A stretch of 64,000 nt of DNA, taken from assembly GCA_021397835.1 (NCBI GenBank), contig JAJFZO010000168.1, forward strand, positions 4,650,001 through 4,714,000, written 5' to 3'. The stretch is from Moringa oleifera. Lineage: Eukaryota; Streptophyta; Magnoliopsida; Brassicales; Moringaceae. Positions 1-13,290 of this stretch are shown in pieces (the first letter of the stretch is position 1; each line of letters starts with the position of its first letter). Both the position numbers and the translations under genes were made by a program. Below the pieces are notes generated by a model. That model worked only from the letters and a program-made list of their open reading frames with translations, was not told the origin of the DNA and searched no databases.

Positions 1-239
1 AAAAAAAACCTAGTGACCTTGGGTTTTCACTTAGGTGTTAACGACAATTTATGCAATAGACATTATATTTGGATGCAAGAATGAAGGAATTACCCGAGCG
101 TAATAAGTGATAAGAAAAATCAACTGGAACAGTCAAGCTAAAAAAAAAAAAAAGGAGAGAAACTCTGCATACTATTAGATGATTATAAATTGACAGAGAA
201 TCAGGATTATTGGTGATTAGTTTCTGCTAAAGATGTCAC

Positions 240-3066
240 CTGTAGTCTTTTGCTAATATTTTTGGTGTAGGACCACTGAGATTATTGAAAGATAAGTCCC
301 TGTAAAGTATCAATAAATAAAAATCACACTCAAATTACAGAACTTAGGTGTCGGAGCACATTTGGGACATGACGTAACACTTACAAGAATGAAAGACCCA
401 CGAGACCAGCAACAAGTCTAGGAATCTGTCCAGATAAATTATTTCTGCTGAGCCGCCTGAAAAACTTGGCATGGTAAAGATTTAGCCCAAAAGAGTTAGA
501 TCAGCCACAACATTAAAGCTGAAAGGGTCCTAACTACAATGTCAAGCAATACTCACAAGTAAGTTAGATGAGTTAGAAGACCCAACGAACTTGGAATTTC
601 ACCAGTGAGCTGATTGCCTGAAAGATCAAGGGTTTGTAGCTCTGAGAGCTTTCCAATCTCAAGAGGGATGGACCCAGACAACTGGTTATTTTGCAATAAC
701 CTACAAACAGAGATATATAATGGACCAATTAAGAGATGTGAAAGGAAAAGTTATTTTAATTTTTTTCTTTGTTATTTTTTCTGTGGAGGGGGTGCAGGGG
801 ACAGGGAGTTGGCAGATTCAAGTAAAAAAACATGTACAACCAATTTTACAATATAACTCTGATGGTTCATTGAATTTGTTCATTTGAAACAGATGTATTT
901 ACATTTCAAATTAGTTTCAAATTTGGATGAGATTTAAAGGCTAAAAATTTTACAGTATTATTCAAATTCATGATTTCATTAAACCCTAGGTAGACTTGTT
1001 GGATTGCCAGTCATCAAGCTCTACACTCACCATTGAAGTTTCCAGTTCAATCTCCCCAAATGGCACCATAACTATTTCGCACAAGAGTTCAGGAAAAGAA
1101 ATCTCAATTTGAGGTAAGCAAATATTTTACAGTCAAAGCTGCAAGAAAATACTAGAAAAAGAAAGAGCCTCTGAACCTCTGAGTCTCTGAGCAGTGGTGA
1201 AGCTTAACACTTAGCCCTCAGCACTAACTCTTAGCTCTGCCCTCTGCTAATTAATATTTCCAAGCTTGCATACATTGAATCTTTTATAAAATATATTTCC
1301 CACTTGATAGTCTTCTTTGCATGCTCACTTGCATGCCACATGTACCGTAGTGATGATCAAGAGTGGACAGTCACACCCCTGGCACACTTCAAGTTGTGAT
1401 CAATGTGTGACCATATATCCTTGTAGAATGTCTTAATTGAAAGTTGAGTTTGCCATAAATGTGGGATTGTGCAAGTAATAAATTGTCATACATTGCACTG
1501 GTACATATTAGTGCATTACTAAGTTCAAAGTTTTAGTTTCTAACTGTCATGTGGACCTTACTTTTCTGAACCACCAAACTGCAAACTTTTCAGACTTCAC
1601 ATTGCATCCAAGTCTAATAAATTAAATTCGGATGCCAATACTTGCATCTAAAATTGATCAATTGAAATGCAATATGAAAATTTTAAACAAGATAGACAAA
1701 TAAAATTTAACTTCCAAAACTATTTATCAAGTTCAATTGACTTATTTGGTTTAGATATAAAATCATCTGCTGATTAGCATATTTAACCATCCTTCCTATA
1801 ACAGCTACAGTTACAGCCTTCAACGCAAGACTTCTGAGCTACACAGCCAGATGTACCAAACTTCCAAGAACCACAAGAAACTATTAGAAAGCCCAGGAGC
1901 TAGATACAACTGTGATAAATATAATATTGAAGTATAATTTCTACTTGAAAGCTCAGTCCAAAAAACTAAGGAATAAAATGTTAAAAATGAAGAGTCAGAC
2001 CCTCCCCCACCCCCTTAAAAGAAAAAGGAAAGAAAGTTAAAATTGAAGCATTTCTCTTGATATTGCCTCAAAAGTGGTTATTCAGACAGTGCAGTAGTGA
2101 AGAGAAAACCAAATGACCCCCCAATCAAAGACATTGAAGGTTATTTACAGATTTTACAAGAACTGCAAGTTTCATTGAAGTCAAAGCATGATTACAGTTC
2201 TGCAAATATAGAAGTACTCACATTGTTTTAAGGTGACTTAAATTCCCAATACTCGGTGATATAGTTCCTGATAATCCAGTACTCGCCATTTCACTGCATA
2301 CATCAATGAGAAAGAGATTTACAGAAGAAAGAGGTTAACATTAGAAACCCCAATCCAGCTTCCAACTAGGCTTCTCATCTAAATTAACTTGTCTATCTCA
2401 TCAATGAGAAACAAAAAGCTCAATTTAGACCCAGAAAACCAAAAAAGTAAAAGGAAAAATCTGTATATTTGTATTTTTTAGTAATGCTATGCTCCTTCAA
2501 TTTGGAAGGGGATCGTTAAACCACAGCCAAAACCCCCAATTGTATATTTGTATTTTTCTTAAAAGAGGCTTGAGTTCAGCTGACTGGTTTTCTGAGTGGA
2601 AACTAAGACGAAGAACTGCTGGAATATAATCTAAAAAATTCCTCAGCAACGTAATACATATAAAGAAAAAAAAAATGAAGTGACAGGGACGCATACAGTG
2701 AAACCACGAAACCCTCAGTAGAGCAACCAACCATGTTCCAAGTACAGGGATCAACCGAGTTTATATCCCAACCATCCATAACATGCATCTCATCTCTCAT
2801 TTTATTCTTCATAGACATCAATGCAGCCACTGTTTCAACACCAAACTCTCATTATCATTATTACTATCATCACTGACAAGCAAAAGGATTAACAGCAAAA
2901 AAAAAAAAAAAGAACTCAGAAGCAAAAAGGGAGTTGCGGTTTTGAAAAATCCACCTTCGTAATTAACGCCCTTCGGAGAAAGGAGACTAATGGAGGCAGA
3001 AACATAACGGACCCAGAAAAGGAAACAGCAGAAAAGCAAAAGAGAAACCACCCTTACACGTTCCAT
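240..3066 (-). CDS. LRR receptor-like kinase, 5' part (At5g45780-like), runs off window
   Basis: This encodes the secreted N-terminus and LRR ectodomain of a plasma-membrane receptor kinase of the LRR-II/NIK-like type. Exons on the minus strand, each with GT-AG sites and matching phase: 2955-3066, 2697-2829, 2222-2293, 557-700, 385-456, 240-299. Exon 1 holds a signal peptide starting [18 protein letters not shown], chosen over an upstream in-frame Met because it starts the hydrophobic leader. Exon 2 encodes the LRRNT cap, including [16 protein letters not shown], which is highly characteristic of At5g45780 and its SERK/NIK relatives. Exons 3-6 each add about one or two LRRs ([24 protein letters not shown]). 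The last codon in view is incomplete, and bases 1-239 are intron. The transmembrane and kinase exons must lie to the left of base 1. The identity rests on recognising the ectodomain; the kinase cannot be checked here. Confidence 0.85.
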
Positions 3067-4709
3067 AGGAAGATTTACCAATAAACAAACCACAAAGATT
3101 GTTGCATATACAAAATTTGAGGAAACTTTTGCTGCAGAGTCTAAAAGATGTTCTGACAGAAAAGTAAGTGACCCAACGACGAGATGGGACTGATACTAAT
3201 TGACTGCAAAGTTTTGATTTTTTGAAAATTTTTGGATTCTTTTGTTTTTTCTCGGGGAAATAAGAGTCATATAGAAAACGAAATAAAAAGGAAATTAAAT
3301 AGTAGGAAGGTTTGATTTTGTGGAGTGATCGTAAGACCAGGAGGGGTTAACTCTGGAAGCGGGAAACTCCTCGAGATTCGTAATTTGACAGAGATTGTCC
3401 CCTTGTCGTCTTTCTCCATAAACGGCAACAAGTCCATTCTGTACACTTAGACCCACTGTTTTCACCACATTTTATTGCATTTGCAACCGTAGAGATTGCA
3501 TGATTAGGCTCGAGATCATCAATTGACGGTTCACGATAGCCCAAAACTTGGCTTGATCAAAAGATTATATACACAATTACACACAGGAAGGGTAATCTGG
3601 GAGCGCCCGAGGGTGGCGCGAAATTACATGCTGCCTGAATTCGGACTTATCTCCAATGACCGTTTGTCTGTTCTCTTGAAACGACATCGCTCGAGGATAG
3701 TGGGCCCGCACTTGCACTAAGATCCTGTTTGGATACATCTGTATTTCTGACTCTGCAGAGCTAAAGGTGAAAATACTTTTTGAAAAAAAACACATGGAAG
3801 GAAAAGGAAAAGAGAAGAATGAAAGGGAGAAAAAGGAGAGAAAAGTAAGAGAAAATGGCGGTGGAGGGTTATCAACTGTTAGGACAAACAAACTTGGAGA
3901 CAACTACCCAATTGCTTTTGACAACATAATCATAAGCACATGGAATGTAATATATGCTTTTTGGGTCATCATCTTTTGACAAATCATGCTCCAAAAATAT
4001 CATTACAAGGGCCTTTAATGATTCCCCATGACTAAGAGCACAAAAGTAGTCAAAAGGGGACATGAAGATCATCATTGCAATCTCACAAGGCCAGGTTAGA
4101 TTACATTGATGAACAGTAGGATTCCATGAAGTTGAACAATTTTGTTCTCTCTGTAAAAGCAAATAAGGATCAATGAAACTTGGACAGGCAGAGAATGAGA
4201 TTAAGACAAGGTGATACAAGAGAGCAATAGCATTACTTTTGCATAAACAGTAACAACAATTGTCTGAAATTTTTCTGGGTCAGCCACCACAAATCACCAC
4301 AACAAATAAAAGGAGAACAAACATGCAAATATACTAACCCTGTCAACCAACAAAGCCCAGCCCTCTTTATCTTTTGGCCATTCTATTAGGGACCTTCTTC
4401 CTAGCTACAGATACATTTCTCCTCGTCTTTCTCCTCTGCTAGGCTATCTTTATATTAGACATGTACATAAACAAAAAGGCATTTTTCAGAGAAAAGTTGG
4501 AAAGAGTGGATACAGGAGGATACAGGAGTGAAAAAAGAAAAAGAAAAACCATCAAAGAGTGCAGCTGTTCAGCTGCCCGAGACTGCACACATCTGGTAGG
4601 GTGAGAAATGCTGCGGGGCAGGCCTACATGCATGATGGTTAAACACAGATGGTACCTCTCTCTCACCCATCAACTGGCAGATATCAACTTTTAACTCATG
4701 CCCTTTGTC
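3067..4709. other. Intergenic spacer: leader of the LRR kinase and 3' UTR side of the GSK3 gene
   Basis: The right part (about 4440-4709) directly follows the GSK3 stop codon on the minus strand and is probably its 3' UTR. The left part (3067 to about 3250) is the likely 5' leader and promoter of the receptor kinase. Open frames here (for example 3872-4219 minus) have no recognisable domain and look like chance. Confidence 0.5.
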
Positions 4710-7700
4710 TTATGTCCCAGCTGGATGCAAGAAATGGAGACCTAACTGCCGTTTAACATGATCTGGTATTAACTTGTTAACAAGCTCCGGTGAAGCACCC
4801 ATTAACTGCAAACAAAGCAATACAATAAAAAGCATAAGCATCCACTTCACAAGTAAGTCACTTTGACAAACAAGAAGTTAAGAAACTAGGTTTTGCAGAA
4901 AAATGGAAGGGGTTGCATCAGTCATAGTTGCCAAAATTCTAGGTGCTGGGCATTTCATTAGTACATTTAATCATCTATGTACCTCCATTCCACCCCATCC
5001 CTTCTCACAAGCCCAGTGCCCAAGAGAAAAAGATACCTTCTTTCTAGCCTTCTCCCTATCAGAAACTTGAGGGTGTTTACTTAGACCCCCCAAAAAAGGC
5101 TCCCATGTAGTTATTTAGACAAATCAAGCTCAGGCAATAAAACCAGGAAACTCCAAGTCCAAAAGGCTAAAAGCCATACTTCCTGTTTAAAGTTGAAGAG
5201 AGGTGGCAAAGGGCGACCATTTGGCAGGCGAGCATTAGGTTCCCGAAGTTCATCAAAAAATGGATGTGCGCATGCTTCAAGCTGTTGTGATAACAACAAG
5301 TGAAATTTAGTGGGAACAGTACTGCAAAACTAAAATATTTGGGCAGAAAAAGAAAAAGAAACTTGCTTAAGAACTTTTCCTTAAAGGAAATCATTTGCTC
5401 ATGCTGTATGAATAACAAAGATATCATGCATTATACTCACCGCAGTACAGCGAAGACTTGGAGAATATTGTAGCAACCGTGAAGCAAGGTCAATTGCTTC
5501 TGGAGGCATTCGTTTGTGGAAAACCTATATAATAGGACAGAAAGTATAAGGATCTATTTCTAGGAACACATTTAAACACGGATCCCAATAATTATTCAAG
5601 TATTCTCCATCAGTAGAGTTAGCAAACAATCAATTATTACCCTCTGCAGTACCACAAAACAATACTATAGGAATATAAGATGGAAACCTTGTGCCAAGGA
5701 TGGGCTTTTATCTGTGGAAATCTGAAATCAGAGTAATTTGGATTCATGCACCGAATTTCTTCACGAGTGGGAGTCCCAAGAACCTGGAGGAGAAAATAAA
5801 GTGAGAATTTGATTTATGATCCAACAAATTGCATCACTTTGAGCATTCTTAAGCAAATTGCACCTTAATAATCTCTACAAGCTGGTCTACCGCATTTTCT
5901 CCCGGGAACAATGGCTACACAGAACATAAAATTCCTAAAAGTTAGTGACACACTATAACAGAAAAGAAAAATATAGTGACAAACATTGTCAGAAACAAGG
6001 AAATAAGAAAACAGAATGAAAAATGCTAACCTGACCCAGAAGCAGCTCAGCTAGAACACAACCAGCCGACCAAATATCAATTGAGGTGGTATATTCGGTG
6101 GCACCAAAAATAAGTTCAGGAGCCCGATAGAACCGCGAACAAATATATGAAATATTAGCTTCACCTTTGACCTGAGCAGAACCAGATTTATGGTAAATGA
6201 CTTGTAGGAAACAAAGAAATCATTGTTTTTATGGCATAAAGAATTTCAGGATTAACATGCACACTGGAATATGAGCTGTAAAACATGTACCCTTGGCTTG
6301 TATCATCAGCCAAGGCTGAGACTTGGCCATACACAGACAGAAATACAACAGTCTTAAGCCCAAGCTTATGCACTGTCCCAATGATGTCAGACCATATGTT
6401 GGAACACAACAAAATGGCAGCATCAATTGATTGGAAGAGAAAGTTCAGGATTCTGTCACAGAGATGATAGTGGTCTAATATGCAACCAAAGGAACTTTCT
6501 AGCTGTACATCTTCATAGATGGACATAGTATACAAAAAGAGAAATTCCAGACAAGTAAGAGAGAGGACTTGGGTTAACAGCGCCACCTAGCTCCACTGGC
6601 GAAGTCCCCAGAGGTTGTACCAGGTGCTTGGAATTGAATCTCATCTTCACTAGGACTCCGTTACACAATTGAGGGATCTCTAGACTATCATGTAGCCCAA
6701 CCAGAAACTGGAAATAACATATGCACATATGATATGCCATGGCAAATGAATCAATTAAATAAGTAAACAAGGTAAACTTATTATCCTACTTACAGTTTTA
6801 CAAAATTTATGGAGAATAAAAAGATAATCCTAGTTTGACATCCAAAATGCAAAGAAAATTGATAGAAACTAAGAATGAGATGGTATACAAACCAGCACTT
6901 TTGCACTCCCAAAGTCGCATATCTTAACCTGATGAGTGAGAGGATCAACCTACAAAAAGCAAGACATCACTTCAGCAAACCAATAAAGAACTATAAATTG
7001 CAAGGTTACACCTTGCAATCTGTTTGTCTTTACTACTTTTTCTTCAGTTGCTATGCTTCTAGAGATGCATACCAGAAGATTTTGAGGCTTCAAATCCCTG
7101 TGGCAGACTCCAGGAACAGTGTGGATATACGCAAGCCCTCGGAAAATCTACAAGACATCATCTAATTAATATGAGAAAGAGTATGAGACAAAGTAACCTT
7201 AGGAGGAAGCACCATGGACACCTGGTACGTATATAGCTTCACATAGATTAGTGGCATTCTCTGACTTGCACTGCTATAATGCTTCAAAACCCGATACATG
7301 CTCTCAGGTACATATTCCATAACCAAGTTAAGGAAAAGCTCGTTTTTACTTGTAGTCGAGAAGAAGCAATGCTTCAAAGAAATCACATTTGGGTGATCCA
7401 TCACACGCATTAACTGCAGCTCACGATTCTTATATCTTCTGTCCTGCAAAACCTTCTTTATAGCCACAGTCTCCCCAGTTTCCAAGCATTTTGCCTATAG
7501 AACAGGAGAAATTAGTGCCAGAAACAGTAGCAAGACAACATGAGGGAGTGCCACCATGTTTGTGTACCTGGAAAACAATTCCAAATGACCCAGTCCCCAC
7601 AACACGCTCTGCCATGTAACTAATAGTCTGCAAGAAACAACATACCAAAAGACATGAATTGAAAGCAAGGCATAGAAAGTGGGTCTACAGTCAAAGATCT

Positions 7701-8892
7701 ATTTATTCAAATATGCATTCATGAGAAGGATGTACCTGCTTAGGTTCTCCATTTTTGCCTCCAATAGTCGTGGAAATGATGTGACCAGTAACTGGATCAT
7801 TTCCATCAACGACAGGTGCAGACATTTCCTGCAAAATACATTACCATCAAGTTTCACTTATGGGTGTTTCCAGATCAGTCACTTAAAAGAATAAGCAGGG
7901 ATCTTTAATAACATAAATAGGAGATTGACAAAGAAGTTTAATAACAAGAGAAATAACCTAATTTCTTCCTTTGACACCATAAATAGCAGCATAGAACTAA
8001 GTATAAGCTCAAGAAAAAGGATGGATCTAAATCCAGCAACCTCAATGAGCAATTAAAGAGAGAGAGACAGGCAATGGCTACATGCAAAATATTAGAAGCA
8101 AAGCTTAACAAATGAAAAGAATTTAACAGTAGCAAAGTTAGTATGATCTAATTCAAATCATTAAGCTATTACTACTCAACATGCAACTTAAAATAGAAAA
8201 GCAAATGTTCACCAGCAAAGTAAAGACGGGACAAAAATTCCCAGTGATCTAAAGGAAAATCGATACAAACTTAAGCACAGAATCTAAATAAGTAGAAAAC
8301 ATAAGCAGAGTCAAGCTCTCTACAAGTTTTGAAGAAAAATAAGTAACAAATAAAATGCAAGAGAAAGAGAGAAAGATCTTAGATCAGAAAAACAGCAAGC
8401 TAGCATGATTTTCCTGCTTACAGAGAGCTCATAAAGCTAGATCCCTGAAAGAGAACATAGTACATACAACTAAATTACAAGAAACAAAGAAAAGGAAAAA
8501 CCTTCATGCCCAGTCTGAAGAAAAAGCAAGCAAAGAAAACAAACACAACCACTGAATTTCAAAAATTACTTGTCACAAGAAATTCAAGTAACATAAAAAA
8601 TTGCACTCATCTTTCACCTACTACAAACACTAACCTTTCCTTCCTCGCCCTATTTTCAAATTATTTACAGGAAACAAAAAAGAAACAAAGACAAGATTCA
8701 AGATCTTCTTCCCATCGCCTTTCCATCAATTTCCTCCAAAAATCAAGACTTCCAAAGAAAACAATGGACCGAGAAAATGAAGGGCAACAAAAAATGTGGA
8801 AATTATCCGGGCAAAAGGCTGAAAGTTTCCGGTAAAAAAAAGGAAGAGATAGTCAAGGAAATAGTGAAGGTAATTACCTTATCGTCAGCCAT
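4710..8892 (-). CDS. BIN2: GSK3/shaggy-like protein kinase, BIN2 type
   Basis: This is a cytosolic and nuclear Ser/Thr kinase. In Arabidopsis, BIN2 phosphorylates BZR1/BES1 and represses brassinosteroid signalling. Twelve exons: 8878-8892, 7736-7828, 7568-7627, 7222-7494, 7073-7147, 6893-6949, 6031-6171, 5864-5914, 5688-5783, 5441-5524, 5180-5281, 4710-4805. All boundaries are phase 0 and GT-AG, giving 380 residues, the length of Arabidopsis BIN2. Visible motifs: glycine loop GTGSFG at 47-52, catalytic Lys69 in [13 protein letters not shown] at 163-170, DFG at 184-186, activation-loop Tyr200 in [13 protein letters not shown], and TREE at 261-264 containing Glu263, the residue altered in the dominant bin2-1 allele. 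The N-terminus [14 protein letters not shown] is BIN2-like and lacks the longer extension seen in other clade II members. No internal stops. Exon 1 is only 15 coding bases and is followed by a 1.05 kb intron. A clade II paralog is the only serious alternative. Confidence 0.93.
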
Positions 8893-9110
8893 TGCAGAGG
8901 GAGGAGAAAGAGGAACTCAGAAATGTTTCAGTCAGTTGGGTGGGTGATCATGATGCTGAGACAAAGAGAGAGAGAAAGAGGGAGAAGAAGAGGAGGCCCC
9001 AGGTATAGAAAGAGATAGGGAGAGAGAGACAACAAGCCCATGTGAATCCAGCTCTCCTTTCTTTTCTAGTCCCTGTTCCCTCTCTCTCTCTTTACTTTCC
9101 GTTCTCTTCG
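8893..9110 (-). promoter_or_regulatory. 5' leader/core promoter of the BIN2-type gene, GA/CT-rich
   Basis: The bases immediately upstream of the start codon are strongly purine-rich on the plus strand, hence CT-rich in the direction of transcription, with GA runs at about 8963-8998 and 9013-9028. CT-rich leaders are typical of plant 5' UTRs. The exact transcription start is not determinable. Confidence 0.4.
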
Positions 9111-12062
9111 CTCCCCTTTTTTGCTTATTTTATTTGTCTCAATTTTGTTGTTGGTTCCAAAAGTACCCTCGACATAGTCATCATATTACGATAGGATTCC
9201 ATTAAATTGAATTGATAAGTTGAGAATTACCCGAAGGTGAATATTATTGGACGAAATTGCCCGCGCGCATCGTCACCGTTACCGTGAGACCGTTGTTCCT
9301 TTCGGGTCTTCAATCCCTTTGGGTCTAAATAAATTAAACCTTAAATTTTTATTAAATTTTACCAAAACAATAAACAATTATTAAAATTAAATATCTAATA
9401 TATCCGATTTTGATGCTTTCTCTTACTTGCTTTGCTTCGTTTGGTAATCCATCCTTGACACCACCAACAAGGCACTAACCCTTCTGTTTTTTTCTTTTTT
9501 TTAAAATTCTTTTTCATTTTATATTTTCCTATCACCAAGTAAAGTTGCAAACTGTTGGATTTGAGTGTCATTTCTTGATTAGCTAAGAATAACTTGACAA
9601 ATGTGTTGCTGCAATTAAGAAGTAATTATATATACTTAATTAAATTTTATATACTTATCAATTATTTATTTATTAAATAACTCATATAAATATATATATA
9701 AGGATTTTCTTTTGATATGAGTTCATGTTGAAATTTTTATATGAAATTTAGGAATATTTTTGTAATTTAAATTAATAATATATATAATTCTAATTTTGAT
9801 TTTATTAAATTATAATATTTTTATATTAAATTTAAAAATTAATTTTATTTTTTGCAATAATAATATAAAAAATTTAAAAAAACATGAATACAATCTTAAT
9901 TATTAAATTTATTAAATTATTATATATCATCATTTTTAAAAAAAATTGATACATTTTACATTAACAAAAAATTCAAAAATATAATACGGTAATAATTATC
10001 ATTGTATGATTTATAGTAAATATTAACGTAAAAATTAAAAATAAAAAATTATGATATCTTTGTTATTAAATCTAATTATGTTTATGTTTATGACCTATCA
10101 TAAATTAGCACTGATCTCGATATTTTATTTTTATTACAAAATTTAACAAATTAAATTAATAAAGAATCTTAATTTTAAAATATCATCTATGGGTGTATAT
10201 TGTAATGTAACTAGCTAGTGGGGTAGCAAAGAGATAGTTGATCTGGTGACCCAATCCTACCAATTAGGCATTGATTGGAACACAAGACCTTCCTTTAAGA
10301 TTTTCGCAAAGTGACATTGTTGTTGAAGAGCCTTCCATGCCCAAGTTGACCACAAGGACATATACTTTCACCATTTAGTTTATATATAAACCCCACATGG
10401 TCATTATACTAATCCAGTCATTACCTTAATAGCTTTGCTTATGGCTCAATTCATTTAACAAAAGCGAGAAACCACTATTATGGTGATGATGATAGGACAA
10501 AATGCGTTTTCGTTTAATCACCCATGAAAAATATTAGGGTGAGAAGAAATTGGGTCGACAAATCGACACAATATATGGGTTGCTTTATTATTATTTTATA
10601 ATTATTTATGAGTTTTTTTAAATTAAAAAAAGAAAAACAGGAGAGAGTGAGTTGAATGCTCTCTCATGCATGTGACTGCCAATTATTTTTTGCACATACC
10701 ATGCACAAGATCAAGAGGGAATTAATGCTCGAGTAATGTTAAGATGAAAAACAAGTAACCAATAAGTAATAGTTAATGCCATTTTGTGTACTTGTTTAAA
10801 CAAAAGAGAGATAAAGATGACAATGTGATGTCATATAAGTTTAATTAAATAATTATTTTAAAATTAATTTTATAATATCTTAAAAAGATTAAAACCATGC
10901 AATTTTTTCCAATATTAGCTTCGACCATAATGCGATGTCGTTGATCAAAACATACAACGCTTCCTATGAGTACAAAACAAACAAAAGAATGTTATCTTTG
11001 TCATGTATTATATTTGAGAATAATGTAATTTAGAAAAAAACATTATTTACTTATGTAGAATACTAATTTAAATAAAAAAAATATTTTAAATAATTTAGCT
11101 GTCTCATAAAGAGCAAGCTTATCATATCTCTCAAAACAGTTCACCTTATCGATAGCGTCAGTGTCCAAAACGCCTTTTAACCTAATTCTGTCATCCGTCC
11201 AATCTTTTACCTTTCGGTGACTTTATTTTCATCTTTGGCTGCAAACCTTTTCAGTTGTGGTCACCTGGTAAAAAAAAAAAGTAAGAAAACACTTCAGGTG
11301 TGAAAAGACTTCTGCCCAGAAGATTTTATTTTCTAAGTTTTACTGTTGCCGTTTTGACCATCATGGTTGCGTCGGTGTCAGGTTCTTTTCTGGTCAAAAA
11401 GTCAAATCTGGCTGCATAGTAGAACTAGCTGAGCTCCCATCAGATCATACGTGTACCCAGGTCCACCACTGTTATTACCGTACAGTAGCGTAACGTTACG
11501 ATCCAGATAACGACACGTGCCCCAATGGCGAGTGGGGTGAGCTGATGAGGTCCTTCTTTGGTCTGTTTTAACTCTTTCATGTCACAAATCCAAGAAAATA
11601 ATAAAACATTATCTATCATTACCATGTGTTATTATGATAATTATTAAGTAGGAAGTGTTTTTTCTACCATGTAATTATAACATCAATTATTCATGAGATT
11701 TAACCCATATAAGATTGAAAATAAATTCTTAGAAATTACCAACTAAAAGTATGTTTAGATTTACTTTTCACTTATGATTTTATATTCTTTTTTTGTTAAA
11801 AACAATTTTTAAAAATATTTGATTAAAATGGAGCAAAAACAAATTATGTACAATAATAAAAAATTAAAAAATTGTGTCTAAATAAAGTGGGCTTAGCTTG
11901 TCTCATTGTCCAAAGAGAGAAAACCCGAAGACACAATGGGCTTAGCGCACCCAAGTGAACCCATCAAACATATATTTTACTTGGCTTCATTCGTTGCTTT
12001 AAATCCCCAACCCTGGCTCCTCTACTCATGCAGTCAGATCCGTCTGCTTCGTTTACTTTGGC
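9111..12062. other. AT-rich intergenic region, no gene recognised
   Basis: About 3 kb with very low GC between roughly 9560 and 10180, and again at 10600-11100. The short open frames carry no family motif. No terminal repeats delimiting a transposon were found by eye. Confidence 0.6.
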
Positions 12063-12432
12063 ATGAGTCCCATATTTGAGAACCTGTCGCTCCACGACTT
12101 TCACATACTACTGCTTCACTGCTTTATCAATGGTGACTTAGCTGTGAGAGTAACCAACTTGACCACTGATCAATCAGCCCTTCTTGCATCCAAAGCCCAT
12201 ATGGTCACCTTCCACCCCCAGAGCATCTTCGCATTCAATTGGTCAACCTCTGCTTCAGTGTGCCGCTGGGTTGTTGTCAATTGCGATGGCCGCCATGGAA
12301 GAGTAAGAGCTTAATTTGGATCTCACAAACCTTCCTCTCCTGAGCTGGGAAACCTCTCATTCCTAGTTTCTCTTGACTTGAGCAGCAACAACGTCCGTGG
12401 CTATCCGCCAAAAGAGCTCGGCATATGTAAAG
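12063..12432 (+). pseudogene. Relic of LRR-XII receptor kinase 5' end
   Basis: This is a decayed copy of the first exon of the receptor kinase that is intact at 33742. It retains the hydrophobic leader, the LRRNT segment VTNLTTDQSALLASKAH, and a degenerate CNWVGVSCGGRHGRV equivalent ([15 protein letters not shown]). An in-frame TAA follows GRHGRVRA near 12312, then a deletion removes most of the first LRR. Recognisable LRR sequence resumes ([19 protein letters not shown]) and stops abruptly near 12430 at the motif gagctcggc. Everything downstream, including the transmembrane and kinase exons, is missing. It is not part of a functional gene. Confidence 0.85.
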
Positions 12433-13290
12433 CAATGACTGGGTAGCAAGGCCGATGATTTGGCTGGCAACGACCAGGACGCCTCGCCAGAGAGAGTACT
12501 CCAAGTAATCTGAGGTGACGCTGTGAGGAAACCCTTCGGAGAGCAGTAAATGCACGAGGACATGACCGATAGTACGTAGCTAACAGGAGGGAAAATGTGA
12601 GCATCAATGGCCGAGGGACTTTGTACTTGACAAGCGGGAGTTCAGAGACAAACTCAGCAAATACTCGATCAAAGTAATTCCATTATACTTACCAAGGACA
12701 CAAAGGAGCCAATGGTTTTAGTACGATCGCCGAGTGACTCACCAATCTGACCCAGGTTGTCCACTGTGATGTATGTGCTCAGCAGAGGTTGCAGGATCTT
12801 GTAGTATTCTCCTCTGCGTGCAGTCACATATGACAAGGAAGCGAGATTTCTGCCGCTGCACTGGCTCTTCTTGCTTCATAATGGAGATTCCTTCAATGCC
12901 TCCTGCTTCTGTTCACGTTTTTCGGGTTTTTTAATTCTGACCTCTGTAGGAGGATTCACAGGCTGTTTCTTGAGGCGCCAGAGGACTAACTCTCCTCTGA
13001 TGGCACTAAAGAGAGGGACGAAGAGCAGAAAATAGACGAGTTGCACTGGCTGCATTGGCAAGGCAATCTTCAATGTCCGAATTGTTCAGACAAAAACTAC
13101 AGATAAAGCAGCCGGAAGCCAACCGATGAGAAGGATCAGAGACTTCGCATCATCCCCATAAATGAGCAGTTCCACTTAACCCAACAGGACCCTTTGAAAG
13201 CATATTGCAATGAAAATCTTTGCATTGTTGCCTCTCTCTGCACAGTGTTGGGTCGGCAGCAAAGCTTCACTCAGCAAACGGGCTCAAGCC
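12433..13290 (-). pseudogene. Decayed nodulin-like MFS transporter (NFD4-like)
   Basis: Read on the minus strand, separate frames give fragments of the plant nodulin-like/major facilitator family in the right order. These are KGPVGLSG near 13180, GDDAKSLILLIGWLPAA near 13080-13150 (followed by a TGA where the family has an aromatic residue), a hydrophobic helix ending in LVLWRLKKQPVNPP at about 12960-13020, ITVDNLGQIGESLG near 12740-12780, TKTIGSFVSLVS near 12690, and [18 protein letters not shown] near 12590-12640. The frames are interrupted by at least three frameshifts and one stop, so the copy is dead. Introns are not obvious inside the relic. It lies tail-to-tail with the LRR kinase relic. 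The family call is from remembered conserved motifs and needs a protein search. Confidence 0.75.

Noticed and set aside
3872..4219. 115-codon minus-strand frame downstream of the GSK3 gene
   Set aside because: No recognisable family, no splice-consistent neighbours, irregular composition; most likely chance or UTR-proximal sequence.
8506..8835. 109-codon plus-strand frame rich in Lys, Ser and Thr
   Set aside because: It lies within intron 1 of the minus-strand BIN2-type gene and reflects purine-rich sequence.
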